A DNA stretch of 20,436 nt from Bacilli bacterium. Lineage in GTDB: Bacteria > Bacillota_I > Bacilli_A > RF39 > UBA660. The position numbers and the translations under genes are program-made. The notes below the pieces were generated by a model. That model was not told where the DNA came from, ran no database searches, and saw nothing but the letters and a program-made list of their open reading frames with translations. The stretch is taken from positions 1 to 20,436 of the forward strand of contig JAQVZV010000002.1 in the NCBI GenBank assembly GCA_028708005.1, written 5' to 3'. Below are positions 14,507 to 20,436 of the stretch, in pieces; position 1 is the stretch's first letter, and every line of letters starts with the position of its first letter.

Positions 14507-15313
14507 TTATGTAGCATTTTTTACACTTATAAATCTAATAGCAGTCAAACCTAAAGTGAATGAAATAATTGATGCCATTAGATTTAAGCCAATTGGAAGA
14601 CCAGGGAAAATTTCTATGATTGATCCTATTACAAAACCCAAAATCAACATATAAGTTTGTCTTGGTTTCTCATGGATATATTTGTCTAATACTTTAGTAG
14701 TAGCAATAACACCTACAAATATTCCAATACCAATAGGAATTAAATAATTAAGGTCTAGATTATTTATAGCTTTCAACGTAATATCATAAAGTCCAATTAC
14801 TAAAAGCATAAAAGAAGTACTAATACCAGGCAAAATAAGAGCCACTGCAATAATAAGACCAGCTAATATTAAAAACAAAATATTAAGAATGCCAGTTGAA
14901 TCTGCCAAGTTTATTATTACTCCATTATAAGTTGCCATTATTAAAACAATTGTAAAACCTATCACAAAATATATCCAATCTTTTATGCTTTTCTTCCCTA
15001 CATTGGTTTTTTTATATAAGACTGGTATACCACCAATAATAATCCCAACAAATAAATATAACATTGGAAAATGATATTTATTAAGACAATATTCTATTAA
15101 TCTACTGAAAACACCAATACCAATAATACCGCCTAAGGCAATTGTAAAAAGCAAAGTGGCATTACCTTTGATATCCTTAAAAAATGAATTAACAGCTCTT
15201 ATCATATCGTCATAAAGTCCTAAAATAATAGCCATCGTACCACCACTAACTCCTGGAACAAGCGTTGCGATTCCAATAACAATACCTTTCAGTACATATA
15301 TTAATTTTTTCAT
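14507..15313 (-). CDS. popT: DUF368 protein, undecaprenyl-phosphate translocase (PopT type)
   Basis: A 268-residue polytopic membrane protein with DUF368 signatures: GIATLVPGVSGGTMAIILGLYDDMI near the N terminus (PGVSGGT) and a repeated version ILPGISTSFMLLVIGLYDITLK in the second half, indicating an internally duplicated fold. DUF368 proteins were shown in 2023 work to recycle the lipid carrier undecaprenyl phosphate from the outer to the inner face of the membrane (PopT). The gene starts directly after a PAP2 phosphatase gene, with an AGGGTGG ribosome site. The pair would dephosphorylate the carrier and then flip it. The family call is strong; the function follows from characterised homologs. 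Confidence 0.9.
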   Translation of the reverse strand: MKKLIYVLKGIVIGIATLVPGVSGGTMAIILGLYDDMIRAVNSFFKDIKGNATLLFTIALGGIIGIGVFSRLIEYCLNKYHFPMLYLFVGIIIGGIPVLYKKTNVGKKSIKDWIYFVIGFTIVLIMATYNGVIINLADSTGILNILFLILAGLIIAVALILPGISTSFMLLVIGLYDITLKAINNLDLNYLIPIGIGIFVGVIATTKVLDKYIHEKPRQTYMLILGFVIGSIIEIFPGLPIGLNLMASIISFTLGLTAIRFISVKNAT

Positions 15314-15314
15314 C

Positions 15315-15929
15315 TTATACCACCCTACTTCCTTGTTTGAAGAGTTGAAAAACTATTATTGAAATAATAAATCCTATGATCCAACCTGCTACCACATCAC
15401 TTGCATAATGAACACCTAAATAAATTCTACTGAGCCCTATTAACAGCGGCATTGTAATACAAATAATAGATATTGTATATTTTATCCACTTGTTTTTTAT
15501 ATGTTGCCACGTAAGTAAAAGTAACATCATATAAAAAGCCGTGTTAATCATTGCATGACCACTTGGGAAACTATAATTTGTTTCTTCTATTAGTCTTAAA
15601 ATATTGGGGCGTTCTCTAGCAAAAACTAATTTCATCAGCATATTAATGATAGTGGCTATAATGACACTTAATGAAACGGGAAAGGCCCATTTATCTCTTG
15701 TTTTCTTAAAAAAGAAGAAACTTAAACATAAAATTATTACAGCCATTGAACTACCGCTCTCAGTAATAAATCTCATTGTTATTGTAAAACGAGGATTCAT
15801 TCTTGATGCAATTCCATTATAAAACCAAGTATCAAACAAAAATACATCCCCATGATCGATAAGGATAACCAATGTAATTAATACTAATGTTGAAATTATC
15901 ACAAATAACAATGGTAATATCTTCTTCAT
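15315..15929 (-). CDS. PAP2 family membrane phosphatase
   Basis: A 204-residue protein with six predicted helices and all three phosphatase motifs: KLVFARERP (K100, R107, P108), PSGH (122-125, H125), and SRIYLGVHYASD (S167-D178, H174 nucleophile). The family includes BcrC/PgpB-type enzymes that hydrolyse undecaprenyl pyrophosphate or phosphatidylglycerophosphate on the outer face of the membrane. It shares an operon with the DUF368/PopT gene, one nucleotide apart, which favours undecaprenyl pyrophosphate as substrate; phosphatidylglycerophosphate cannot be excluded. A GAGGAG ribosome site precedes the ATG. An extended -10 promoter lies just upstream. Confidence 0.92.
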   Translation of the reverse strand: MKKILPLLFVIISTLVLITLVILIDHGDVFLFDTWFYNGIASRMNPRFTITMRFITESGSSMAVIILCLSFFFFKKTRDKWAFPVSLSVIIATIINMLMKLVFARERPNILRLIEETNYSFPSGHAMINTAFYMMLLLLTWQHIKNKWIKYTISIICITMPLLIGLSRIYLGVHYASDVVAGWIIGFIISIIVFQLFKQGSRVV

Positions 15930-15949
15930 CTATTTAGTCTCCTCTTTAA

Positions 15950-15980
15950 ATTATATCATGTATTAACTTTTATGTTTCAA
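15950..15980 (-). promoter_or_regulatory. Promoter of the PAP2-popT operon
   Basis: Minus strand TATAAT (15950-15955) with an extended TGA just before it; TTGAAA (15975-15980) is 19 bp upstream. The extended -10 compensates for the long spacer. Confidence 0.6.
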
Positions 15981-15983
15981 CAA

Positions 15984-16006
15984 AATAAAAAAATGCAAAT
16001 GCATTT
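15984..16006 (-). terminator. Terminator of the tRNA-Arg gene
   Basis: Minus strand: AAATGC - ATTT - GCATTT followed by further T residues. A short stem, placed 14 nt after the tRNA 3' end. Confidence 0.6.
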
Positions 16007-16019
16007 CAATATATTCAAA

Positions 16020-16096
<77 letters not shown>

Positions 16097-16098
16097 AT

Positions 16099-16125
16099 AA
16101 AACAATATGTCTTTTGGACATATTG
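16099..16125 (-). terminator. Terminator of gerM
   Basis: Minus strand: perfect 9-bp stem CAATATGTC / GACATATTG, 5-nt loop, then TTTT. It lies between the tRNA promoter -10 and the tRNA, so tRNA transcripts should start inside the hairpin. Confidence 0.7.
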
Positions 16126-16154
16126 ATTATACAATAAAACTTTTTATTATTCAA
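16126..16154 (-). promoter_or_regulatory. Sigma-A promoter of tRNA-Arg
   Basis: Minus strand TTGAAT (16149-16154), 17-bp spacer, TATAAT (16126-16131). The -35 lies within the last codons and stop of gerM. Confidence 0.7.
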
Positions 16155-17103
16155 GACCTCCAATTGTACTTTTTTCAATTTCTTCATTTTCAACCATAAA
16201 GATAACTTCTTTAACATCATAATTAACACCAACTGATAAAGCTATTGAATATATAACTTCTTCTAATATCTTTTTATTCTTAATATCATCAAAAAGATAA
16301 CTATTAAAATTTAAGATTAAGGTTTTATCTTTTAATTCATAATTTAAAAGTTTAGCATTAGTATTAAGAAAACTCATTAAATTAGTTTCATATAAAGGTC
16401 CACTAGTTAATTCATCTATTATTATTTTTATTTTATCTCGATTATCATTAGTATATTTAGTAACTGGAACATAATAGTATTTATCATTATGCTGGTTTAT
16501 ATAATAAATTGTAACATCAGTAATATTTGATAACGAATCAAAATCATATATCTTGTTAACACCAAAGTCTCTTTTCAAAACAGGTGGTAATATTTTACCT
16601 GTTTGAGGTAATTTAGTTAATAATTGACCTTCGATATATATTAAGATCCCTTCTACTCCTTCAATACCTGTCAAACTATAAGTAATTGCTTCTATCACCT
16701 TCTCTTCCATTTCTTTATTTACATCAAGTAATGCTTTAGATAAATTAATTTTAGCTATCTTATTAGTTAGTTCAATACTTATGAGTTTTGTATCGCTAGG
16801 AAGAACAGCTCTAAAACCACTAGGAATAACGCTCTCACGTTTACCATCAATGATCAGTATATCTATTATTTCTCTTATCTTATTATTGACCGTTTTACCA
16901 TTTAATATAATAGACGTTCTACTAATAAAGTTATTATCATCTAATAAATATATTTCACTGGTATTATTTTGACTAACATATTCTATGTTTTGTCTAACAT
17001 TCAATTCATATTCCTTTTCTTTAGGAAACAATGAAAACAATAATAACAATAAAAGAATAACACTTGCTAAAGCAATTCTCTTGAAAACCGAATCTATTAT
17101 CAT
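16147..17103 (-). CDS. gerM: Sporulation/germination protein GerM
   Basis: A 318-residue protein with an N-terminal membrane anchor (about residues 8-28) and two tandem GerMN domains (roughly 60-165 and 190-310). Each has the typical elements: GYRAVLPSDT-like SGFRAVLPSDTKLISIEL with INLSKALLD, and LTSGPLYETNLMSFLN with LILNFNSYLFD. In B. subtilis GerM is a lipoprotein that helps assemble the SpoIIIA-SpoIIQ channel between mother cell and forespore. No lipobox Cys is seen here, so this form appears to be membrane-anchored. The frame is open to a TTG at 17118, but ATG at 17101-17103 follows GAGGA with good spacing. It follows gerE, an order also close in Bacillus. Confidence 0.88.
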   Translation of the reverse strand: MIIDSVFKRIALASVILLLLLLFSLFPKEKEYELNVRQNIEYVSQNNTSEIYLLDDNNFISRTSIILNGKTVNNKIREIIDILIIDGKRESVIPSGFRAVLPSDTKLISIELTNKIAKINLSKALLDVNKEMEEKVIEAITYSLTGIEGVEGILIYIEGQLLTKLPQTGKILPPVLKRDFGVNKIYDFDSLSNITDVTIYYINQHNDKYYYVPVTKYTNDNRDKIKIIIDELTSGPLYETNLMSFLNTNAKLLNYELKDKTLILNFNSYLFDDIKNKKILEEVIYSIALSVGVNYDVKEVIFMVENEEIEKSTIGGLE

Positions 17104-17121
17104 AAACACCATCCTCAATAA

Positions 17122-17150
17122 ATAATATGTTGCAAATGAAAAATAATGAA
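17122..17150 (-). promoter_or_regulatory. Weak sigma-E-like promoter candidate of gerM
   Basis: Minus strand TTCATTAT (17143-17150), 13 bp, CATATTAT (17122-17129). The -10 is identical to that of the better spoIIIAH promoter; the -35 is poor. Confidence 0.3.
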
Positions 17151-17175
17151 AAAAGGTCGCTTAATAGTGACCTTT
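17149..17175 (-). terminator. Terminator of gerE
   Basis: Minus strand: AAAGGTC stem with GACCTTT around an 11-nt loop region, then a T run. The 5' arm begins inside the gerE stop codon (17174-17176). Confidence 0.75.
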
Positions 17176-17380
17176 ATATAGTAATTTCTCCTAACTTAAT
17201 TAATTCAACAACAGCTTGAGCTCTACCTTTAACCCCTAATTTCTGCATTGCATTAGAAATATGATTTCTAATGGTTTTTTCACTTATGTTTAAGAGTACA
17301 GCTATATCTTTAGTTGATTTATTCAAAATTAGTAATTCAAATATCTCTTTTTCTCTTTTGGTTAGTATTCCTTTTCTCAT
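17174..17380 (-). CDS. gerE: Spore regulator GerE (LuxR-type HTH)
   Basis: A 68-residue stand-alone LuxR-type DNA-binding domain: LTKREKEIFELLI, then NISEKTIRNHISNAMQKLGVKGRAQAVVELIKLGE. The recognition region is nearly identical to that of B. subtilis GerE, which activates and represses late mother-cell (sigma-K) coat genes. I chose ATG at 17378-17380, preceded by GTGAGGA; an upstream TTG at 17402-17404 keeps the frame but has no ribosome site. It lies between spoIIIAH and gerM, and a sigma-K-type promoter is seen upstream. It has its own terminator. Confidence 0.93.
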   Translation of the reverse strand: MRKGILTKREKEIFELLILNKSTKDIAVLLNISEKTIRNHISNAMQKLGVKGRAQAVVELIKLGEITI

Positions 17381-17428
17381 CTTATTCCTCACTTTCCAAA
17401 GCAAGAGGTGGTATATATTTATTCATAA

Positions 17429-17455
17429 TATTGTATGTTGTTTTTGTAATTAAGT
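17429..17455 (-). promoter_or_regulatory. Sigma-K-type promoter of gerE
   Basis: Minus strand: AC (17454-17455), 16 bp, CATACAATA (17429-17437). This fits the B. subtilis sigma-K consensus AC-(16-17)-CATAnnnTA exactly, and gerE is a sigma-K gene there. It starts just after the spoIIIAH terminator. Confidence 0.6.
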
Positions 17456-17467
17456 GAGTAAAATAAG

Positions 17468-17491
17468 AAAAAATGCTAGTTAACTAGCATT
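17468..17491 (-). terminator. Terminator of spoIIIAH
   Basis: Perfect 20-bp palindrome (8-bp stem AATGCTAG / CTAGCATT with TTAA loop) followed by TTTTTT on the minus strand. It overlaps the last two bases of the stop codon. Confidence 0.85.
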
Positions 17492-17978
17492 ACGATTGGA
17501 ACTTTACTGAGATGTACATTTTATCTTCAAATTTATCTTGAATAGATCTCATAATGTTGTTAGCAAGCTCAACATTATGTTCACTACTTGAGACAACAAC
17601 CCTAATTTGATTATTATCAATTTTTATAAAGGAGTTGAGTTTATATTTGTCTTTAACAAGCTTCTCAAGTTCTTCTTCGCGCCCCTTTATAAGATCCAAT
17701 AACTTCAATTGTTCGTAGGCGTTGTTTTTTTCTTCCACACTAGCTTCTATATTCGTTAAAATCATTTTAAACTCATTACGCATAGCACTTCTCTCATCTT
17801 CACTCTCAACTCTAAGTGCTGTTAAAATTTCACTTTCCTCAATCACTACGTTTTCGTTGGCAGGATTCTTGCTATTGTTAACCGTAAATAAAGATGATGG
17901 CATTGTTAAATAATATACACTTAAAACTAGTATTAAACTAAACAACGTCAAAAACCACAAATTTTGTTTTTTAATCAT
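17490..17978 (-). CDS. spoIIIAH: Stage III sporulation protein AH
   Basis: A 162-residue single-pass protein. The N terminus KKQNLWFLTLFSLILVLSVYYLT is the typical SpoIIIAH anchor (Bacillus: KKQTVWLLTMLSLVVVLSVYY). The C-terminal ring-building domain is intact, with RNEFKMILTNIEASVEEKNN, then DLIKGREEELEKLV, then RVVVSSSEHNVELANNIMRS. It is shorter than the B. subtilis protein (about 218 aa) because the charged linker is nearly missing. SpoIIIAH on the mother-cell side binds forespore SpoIIQ to form a channel. Normally it is the last gene of an eight-gene operon; here no spoIIIAA-AG is adjacent. A strong AAGGAGG site and a sigma-E promoter precede it. Confidence 0.92.
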   Translation of the reverse strand: MIKKQNLWFLTLFSLILVLSVYYLTMPSSLFTVNNSKNPANENVVIEESEILTALRVESEDERSAMRNEFKMILTNIEASVEEKNNAYEQLKLLDLIKGREEELEKLVKDKYKLNSFIKIDNNQIRVVVSSSEHNVELANNIMRSIQDKFEDKMYISVKFQS

Positions 17979-18000
17979 AAGTGTCCTCCTTATCTACTAA

Positions 18001-18029
18001 ATAATATGAAGGACGAACTTAAATATGAC
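18001..18029 (-). promoter_or_regulatory. Sigma-E promoter of spoIIIAH
   Basis: Minus strand GTCATATT (18022-18029), 13 bp, CATATTAT (18001-18008). The -35 is a perfect match to the B. subtilis sigma-E consensus and the -10 fits CATAnnnT. The -35 lies in the last codons of the upstream gene. The predicted start leaves a short leader with AAGGAGG. Confidence 0.75.
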
Positions 18030-18732
18030 TATATTTTGTCGTTGATTTATCTAAAACAGCATTATTATTAAAAGAAGATTCTTGAGCTTTATAATTAATC
18101 TTATTCATTGCAGCAATTGATATTAATCTTGCCATATTGCCACCAAAATAGACAAGCACTGATATCTTGTCTCCAACTTGATCTAACAAGTTATATTGAT
18201 GAATATCAATTACTTGTCTAACTTCTTTTTGAATATCTTCATTGGTAATACCTATACTAAGAAGAAAAGAATCAACTTTATTTTGTAAACCTATAAAAGA
18301 TTGTTCTATGTTAGTTATAACTTCATTATTACTATCTTTTTCAAGTGTATGCAGGTTTAATAACAAATTATCATTGAGATCATCAATAACAACTTTAAAA
18401 CCATCCCAAATAGAAGTTCTTGATAGTGTCGCTTGCATCTCTATTTCTAAACGCCGATACTGAACAATAATTGATTTTGAAACCTCCTTAAGTTTAGATA
18501 CATATTTATTAATATTAACTTTAACATCATCATTAATCATCTGTTCAATAACATTAATATAATGCTCTAAAAAAGGATTAAAATTATTCTTTAGATTAGC
18601 TATCAATTGTCTTTTTGTAGTATCACTATCATTAGAAATAACACTTGTATACAAAGTGGTAAGTCTATTTATTTCTCTAATACCCTCATCAATTAATTCA
18701 TGGATAAATATTACTATATCTTGGTCATACAT
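18019..18732 (-). CDS. Uncharacterised helical protein between efp and spoIIIAH
   Basis: A 237-residue protein that I do not recognise. It has no signal peptide or membrane segment and is predicted almost all helical, with charged heptad-like stretches: IFIHELIDEGIREINRLTTLY, VKVNINKYVSKLKEVSKSI and EDIQKEVRQVIDIHQYNLL. A less charged stretch, VLVYFGGNMARLISIAAMN, is near the C terminus, followed by a polar tail. A good GGTGGTGAT ribosome site precedes the ATG, so it looks like a real gene. It occupies the place where Bacillus has spoIIIAA-AG (between efp and spoIIIAH). Its last codons form part of the spoIIIAH promoter. A sporulation role is suggested only by location. Confidence 0.8.
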   Translation of the reverse strand: MYDQDIVIFIHELIDEGIREINRLTTLYTSVISNDSDTTKRQLIANLKNNFNPFLEHYINVIEQMINDDVKVNINKYVSKLKEVSKSIIVQYRRLEIEMQATLSRTSIWDGFKVVIDDLNDNLLLNLHTLEKDSNNEVITNIEQSFIGLQNKVDSFLLSIGITNEDIQKEVRQVIDIHQYNLLDQVGDKISVLVYFGGNMARLISIAAMNKINYKAQESSFNNNAVLDKSTTKYSHI

Positions 18733-18788
18733 ATTATCACCACCATATTTATATCATATCCATAAAACATAAAATGTATAAATTTGTA

Positions 18789-19346
18789 TTATTTTCTTGA
18801 TACGTATTTTCCATCTTTAGTTGAAATAATAATTGTTTCTCCCTCGTTAATAAACAATGGAACTTTTACTATTAATCCCGTCTCTACAATGGCGTCTTTT
18901 AATGCTGATGTGGCTGTATTGCCCTTGGTAGCATTTTCTGTATTAGTAACTACCATTTCTATTTTTTCGGGCATATTAATACCAATTAATTCATCATTAT
19001 AGAAAACTAATTCCACTTCCAAATTCTCTTTTAAATAATCAATATTAGCTTCTAAAAGTTGCTTATTAATTTCAATTTGTTCATATGTTTCCATATTCAT
19101 AAAAACATAAATATCACCCGTATTATATAAGTACTGCATCGCTTTCTTTTCGACTAAAGCCCGTTCTACTTTAATACCCGCAGTAAATGTATAATCTATA
19201 TTAGCGCCCGTTCTTAAATTCTTTAATTTTGTTCTTACAAATGCTGGACCTTTACCAGGTTTAACGTGTTGGAATTCAATAACTTGAAAAATATTATCAT
19301 CAACAACAATTGTTACTCCCGTCTTAAAATCATTAACATTAATCAT
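18789..19346 (-). CDS. efp: Elongation factor P
   Basis: A 185-residue three-domain EF-P. Domain I carries the tip loop VKPGKGPAFVRTKLKNL with K32, the residue modified in many species; the KPGKGPAF loop is the Bacillus-type form. The C-terminal signature region runs from MVVTNTENATKGNTATSALK to ETGLIVKVPLFINEGETI. EF-P binds the ribosome E site and relieves stalling at polyproline. A strong AGGAAGGAG site precedes the ATG. In Bacillus efp lies just upstream of spoIIIA, as it does near spoIIIAH here. Confidence 0.97.
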   Translation of the reverse strand: MINVNDFKTGVTIVVDDNIFQVIEFQHVKPGKGPAFVRTKLKNLRTGANIDYTFTAGIKVERALVEKKAMQYLYNTGDIYVFMNMETYEQIEINKQLLEANIDYLKENLEVELVFYNDELIGINMPEKIEMVVTNTENATKGNTATSALKDAIVETGLIVKVPLFINEGETIIISTKDGKYVSRK

Positions 19347-19366
19347 TATATTTTCTCCTTCCTAAT

Positions 19367-19390
19367 AAAAAATAAGCCAGTAAGCCTATT
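19367..19390 (-). terminator. Terminator overlapping the rpmG stop
   Basis: Minus strand AATAGGC, 6-nt loop, GCTTATT, then TTTTT. The stem is 7 bp with one G-U pair and includes the rpmG stop codon (19386-19388). Moderate strength, so read-through into efp is possible. Confidence 0.55.
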
Positions 19391-19550
19391 TCTTTTCTTT
19401 ATGAATAGTTGATTTTTGGCATCTATTACAATATTTTTTTAACTCTAAACGATCTGGAGTATTTTTCTTATTCTTAGGCGTACGATAGTTTTCTTCTTTA
19501 CATTCAGTGCATTGTAAAGTAACTAATTCTCTATTACCCGGCTTTGCCAT
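19386..19550 (-). CDS. rpmG: Ribosomal protein bL33 (zinc-binding form)
   Basis: A 54-residue protein with the L33 pattern ELVTLQCTECKEENYRTPKNK and LELKKYCNRCQKSTIHKE. Four cysteines (C14, C17, C41, C44) make a zinc site, so this is the Zn-containing (C+) form. The frame extends upstream, but ATG at 19548-19550 is correct because GAGGAGGG precedes it. It follows a penicillin-binding protein gene by 39 nt, an arrangement common in Firmicutes. Confidence 0.97.
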   Translation of the reverse strand: MAKPGNRELVTLQCTECKEENYRTPKNKKNTPDRLELKKYCNRCQKSTIHKEKK

Positions 19551-19589
19551 AATATCCCTCCTCTTTTCCCACGTACTCATTATATCAAA

Positions 19590-20436
19590 TTATTTATAAA
19601 TGTCAAAGAACTTTTCGCTTATTTTAGAGCATAAACGCCTATTAACTAATGTTTGATAAGACGATTTATTATATTTATGAGAAATATCAGGTGAGAGAAC
19701 AACAATGCTCATAATTGGATTGTTTGCTGGAGCATAACCAACAAAAGCATTAGATAATGTTTCTTTGTCAATTTTACCATCACCATCAGTATCAATAAAA
19801 CTTTGAGAGGTCCCTGTTTTACCTGCTGGTGATTTGATATTTCCCATATAGCCGCGACCAATACCAGTTCGCATAACCTCAGCAAAGCCAAGACGAATAC
19901 GGTTAATATATTTATCATCAAGACTTACTTTATTATATTTAATAGACTCAAAAGCATATTCCAAGTTCCCGATTTCAGTAGTCATCGTCTTTGAGCGAAC
20001 TTCTTTTAAAAAATGAAGACCAATTCTTGTGCCACCATTAGCAATAGTATTAATATATTGGGTTAATTGTAGTGGCGTATAAGTATCATACTGACCAATG
20101 GCAAAATCTAAAAGATGACCAGAAACACTACTACCACCTTTATAACCAATACCTTCAACTGGTAAATCAATACCCGTCTTAACCCCTAAACCATATTCAG
20201 CGAATGTATCTCGATAAATAGCAAAAGCATTAGGATTAATTACAAGCGGATAGTTATATCTATATGTCGCTCCGCCAACTTGCATTGCTATCTTAAATTG
20301 ATATGAGTTCGATGACACTTTAAGAGCGCCAATATCATCTAGCACACCTAACCCAGTTCTCCAAGAGCACTTTTGGGGGGTGTTTTTTATTTTAATACAT
20401 TCATCAAGCATCCTTGTTCCAATATCAATAGTTCCC
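19590..20436 (-). CDS. Class B penicillin-binding protein, C-terminal part (5' end beyond window)
   Basis: The reading frame stays open to the window edge (GTIDIGTRMLDE upstream of the first internal Met), so the gene is cut. The visible 281 residues hold the transpeptidase domain's SxN motif SSNSYQFKIAMQVGG, GIDLPVEGIG, SVSGHLLDFAIGQYDTYTPLQL and KTG motif AGKTGTSQSF; the SxxK serine lies outside. Segments such as KIKNTPQKCSWRTGLG resemble the elongation-type PBP2A/PbpH of Bacillus (PIKIGGTPKKGSW), so a side-wall cross-linking enzyme of the rod complex is likely. Neighbouring rpmG also fits the Bacillus context. It would cross-link peptides made with MurE. Confidence 0.92.
   Translation of the reverse strand, partial: GTIDIGTRMLDECIKIKNTPQKCSWRTGLGVLDDIGALKVSSNSYQFKIAMQVGGATYRYNYPLVINPNAFAIYRDTFAEYGLGVKTGIDLPVEGIGYKGGSSVSGHLLDFAIGQYDTYTPLQLTQYINTIANGGTRIGLHFLKEVRSKTMTTEIGNLEYAFESIKYNKVSLDDKYINRIRLGFAEVMRTGIGRGYMGNIKSPAGKTGTSQSFIDTDGDGKIDKETLSNAFVGYAPANNPIMSIVVLSPDISHKYNKSSYQTLVNRRLCSKISEKFFDIYK

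Noticed and set aside
18733..18788. Clear promoter for the unknown helical protein
   Set aside because: Only an extended -10-like TGATATAAA with no good -35 was found, so I could not support a call.
19709..19921. 70-codon minus-strand frame inside the PBP gene
   Set aside because: Other-frame shadow of the transpeptidase domain that holds the KTG motif.

Overview
The window comes from an AT-rich, endospore-forming member of the Bacillota (Bacilli/Erysipelotrichia-like). This rests on homologs of YqfC, YqfD, SpoIIIAH, GerE and GerM, strong AGGAGG-type ribosome sites, zinc-type L33, and A/T-rich codons. TGA is used as a stop, so this is not a code-4 mollicute. Species cannot be assigned. All genes lie on the minus strand except one polysaccharide deacetylase.

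Layout, low to high coordinates. (1) 1-5339: a block syntenic with the Bacillus rpsU-yqeY-yqfC-yqfD-(phoH-yqfF)-ybeY region. Here murE sits between rpsU and yqeY, a plus-strand deacetylase follows yqeY, and a VanZ-like gene occupies the phoH/yqfF position. (2) 5474-9846: a three-gene operon of an alanine-racemase-family enzyme, a D-aspartate-ligase-like ATP-grasp enzyme and an AsnB-type amidotransferase. It looks like a pathway that makes, attaches and amidates a D-amino acid, perhaps in the peptidoglycan cross-bridge. (3) 9912-12367: a probably undescribed two-peptide bacteriocin locus. It has a C39-peptidase ABC exporter followed by two small double-glycine precursors of 46 and 54 aa, which I read directly from the DNA. 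(4) 12442-14370: an ArsR-regulated operon (arsR, ArsP/YraQ-type permease, thioredoxin-like protein) with two clear palindromic operators. (5) 14411-15980: a PAP2 phosphatase with a DUF368 (PopT-type) undecaprenyl-phosphate translocase, a plausible lipid-carrier recycling pair. (6) 15984-18732: tRNA-Arg(UCU) and a sporulation cluster of gerM, gerE, spoIIIAH and an unrecognised helical protein. (7) 18789-20436: efp, rpmG and the 3' part of a class B penicillin-binding protein gene.

The main theme is the cell envelope: MurE, PBP, the D-amino-acid operon, PAP2/PopT, the deacetylase and VanZ. The second theme is sporulation. A consensus-perfect sigma-E -35 element (GTCATATT) precedes spoIIIAH, and a sigma-K-type promoter precedes gerE, as expected from Bacillus subtilis. 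Many rho-independent terminators abut or overlap stop codons, which points to a compact genome. The best candidate for a new system is the bacteriocin pair, next to the D-amino-acid operon.
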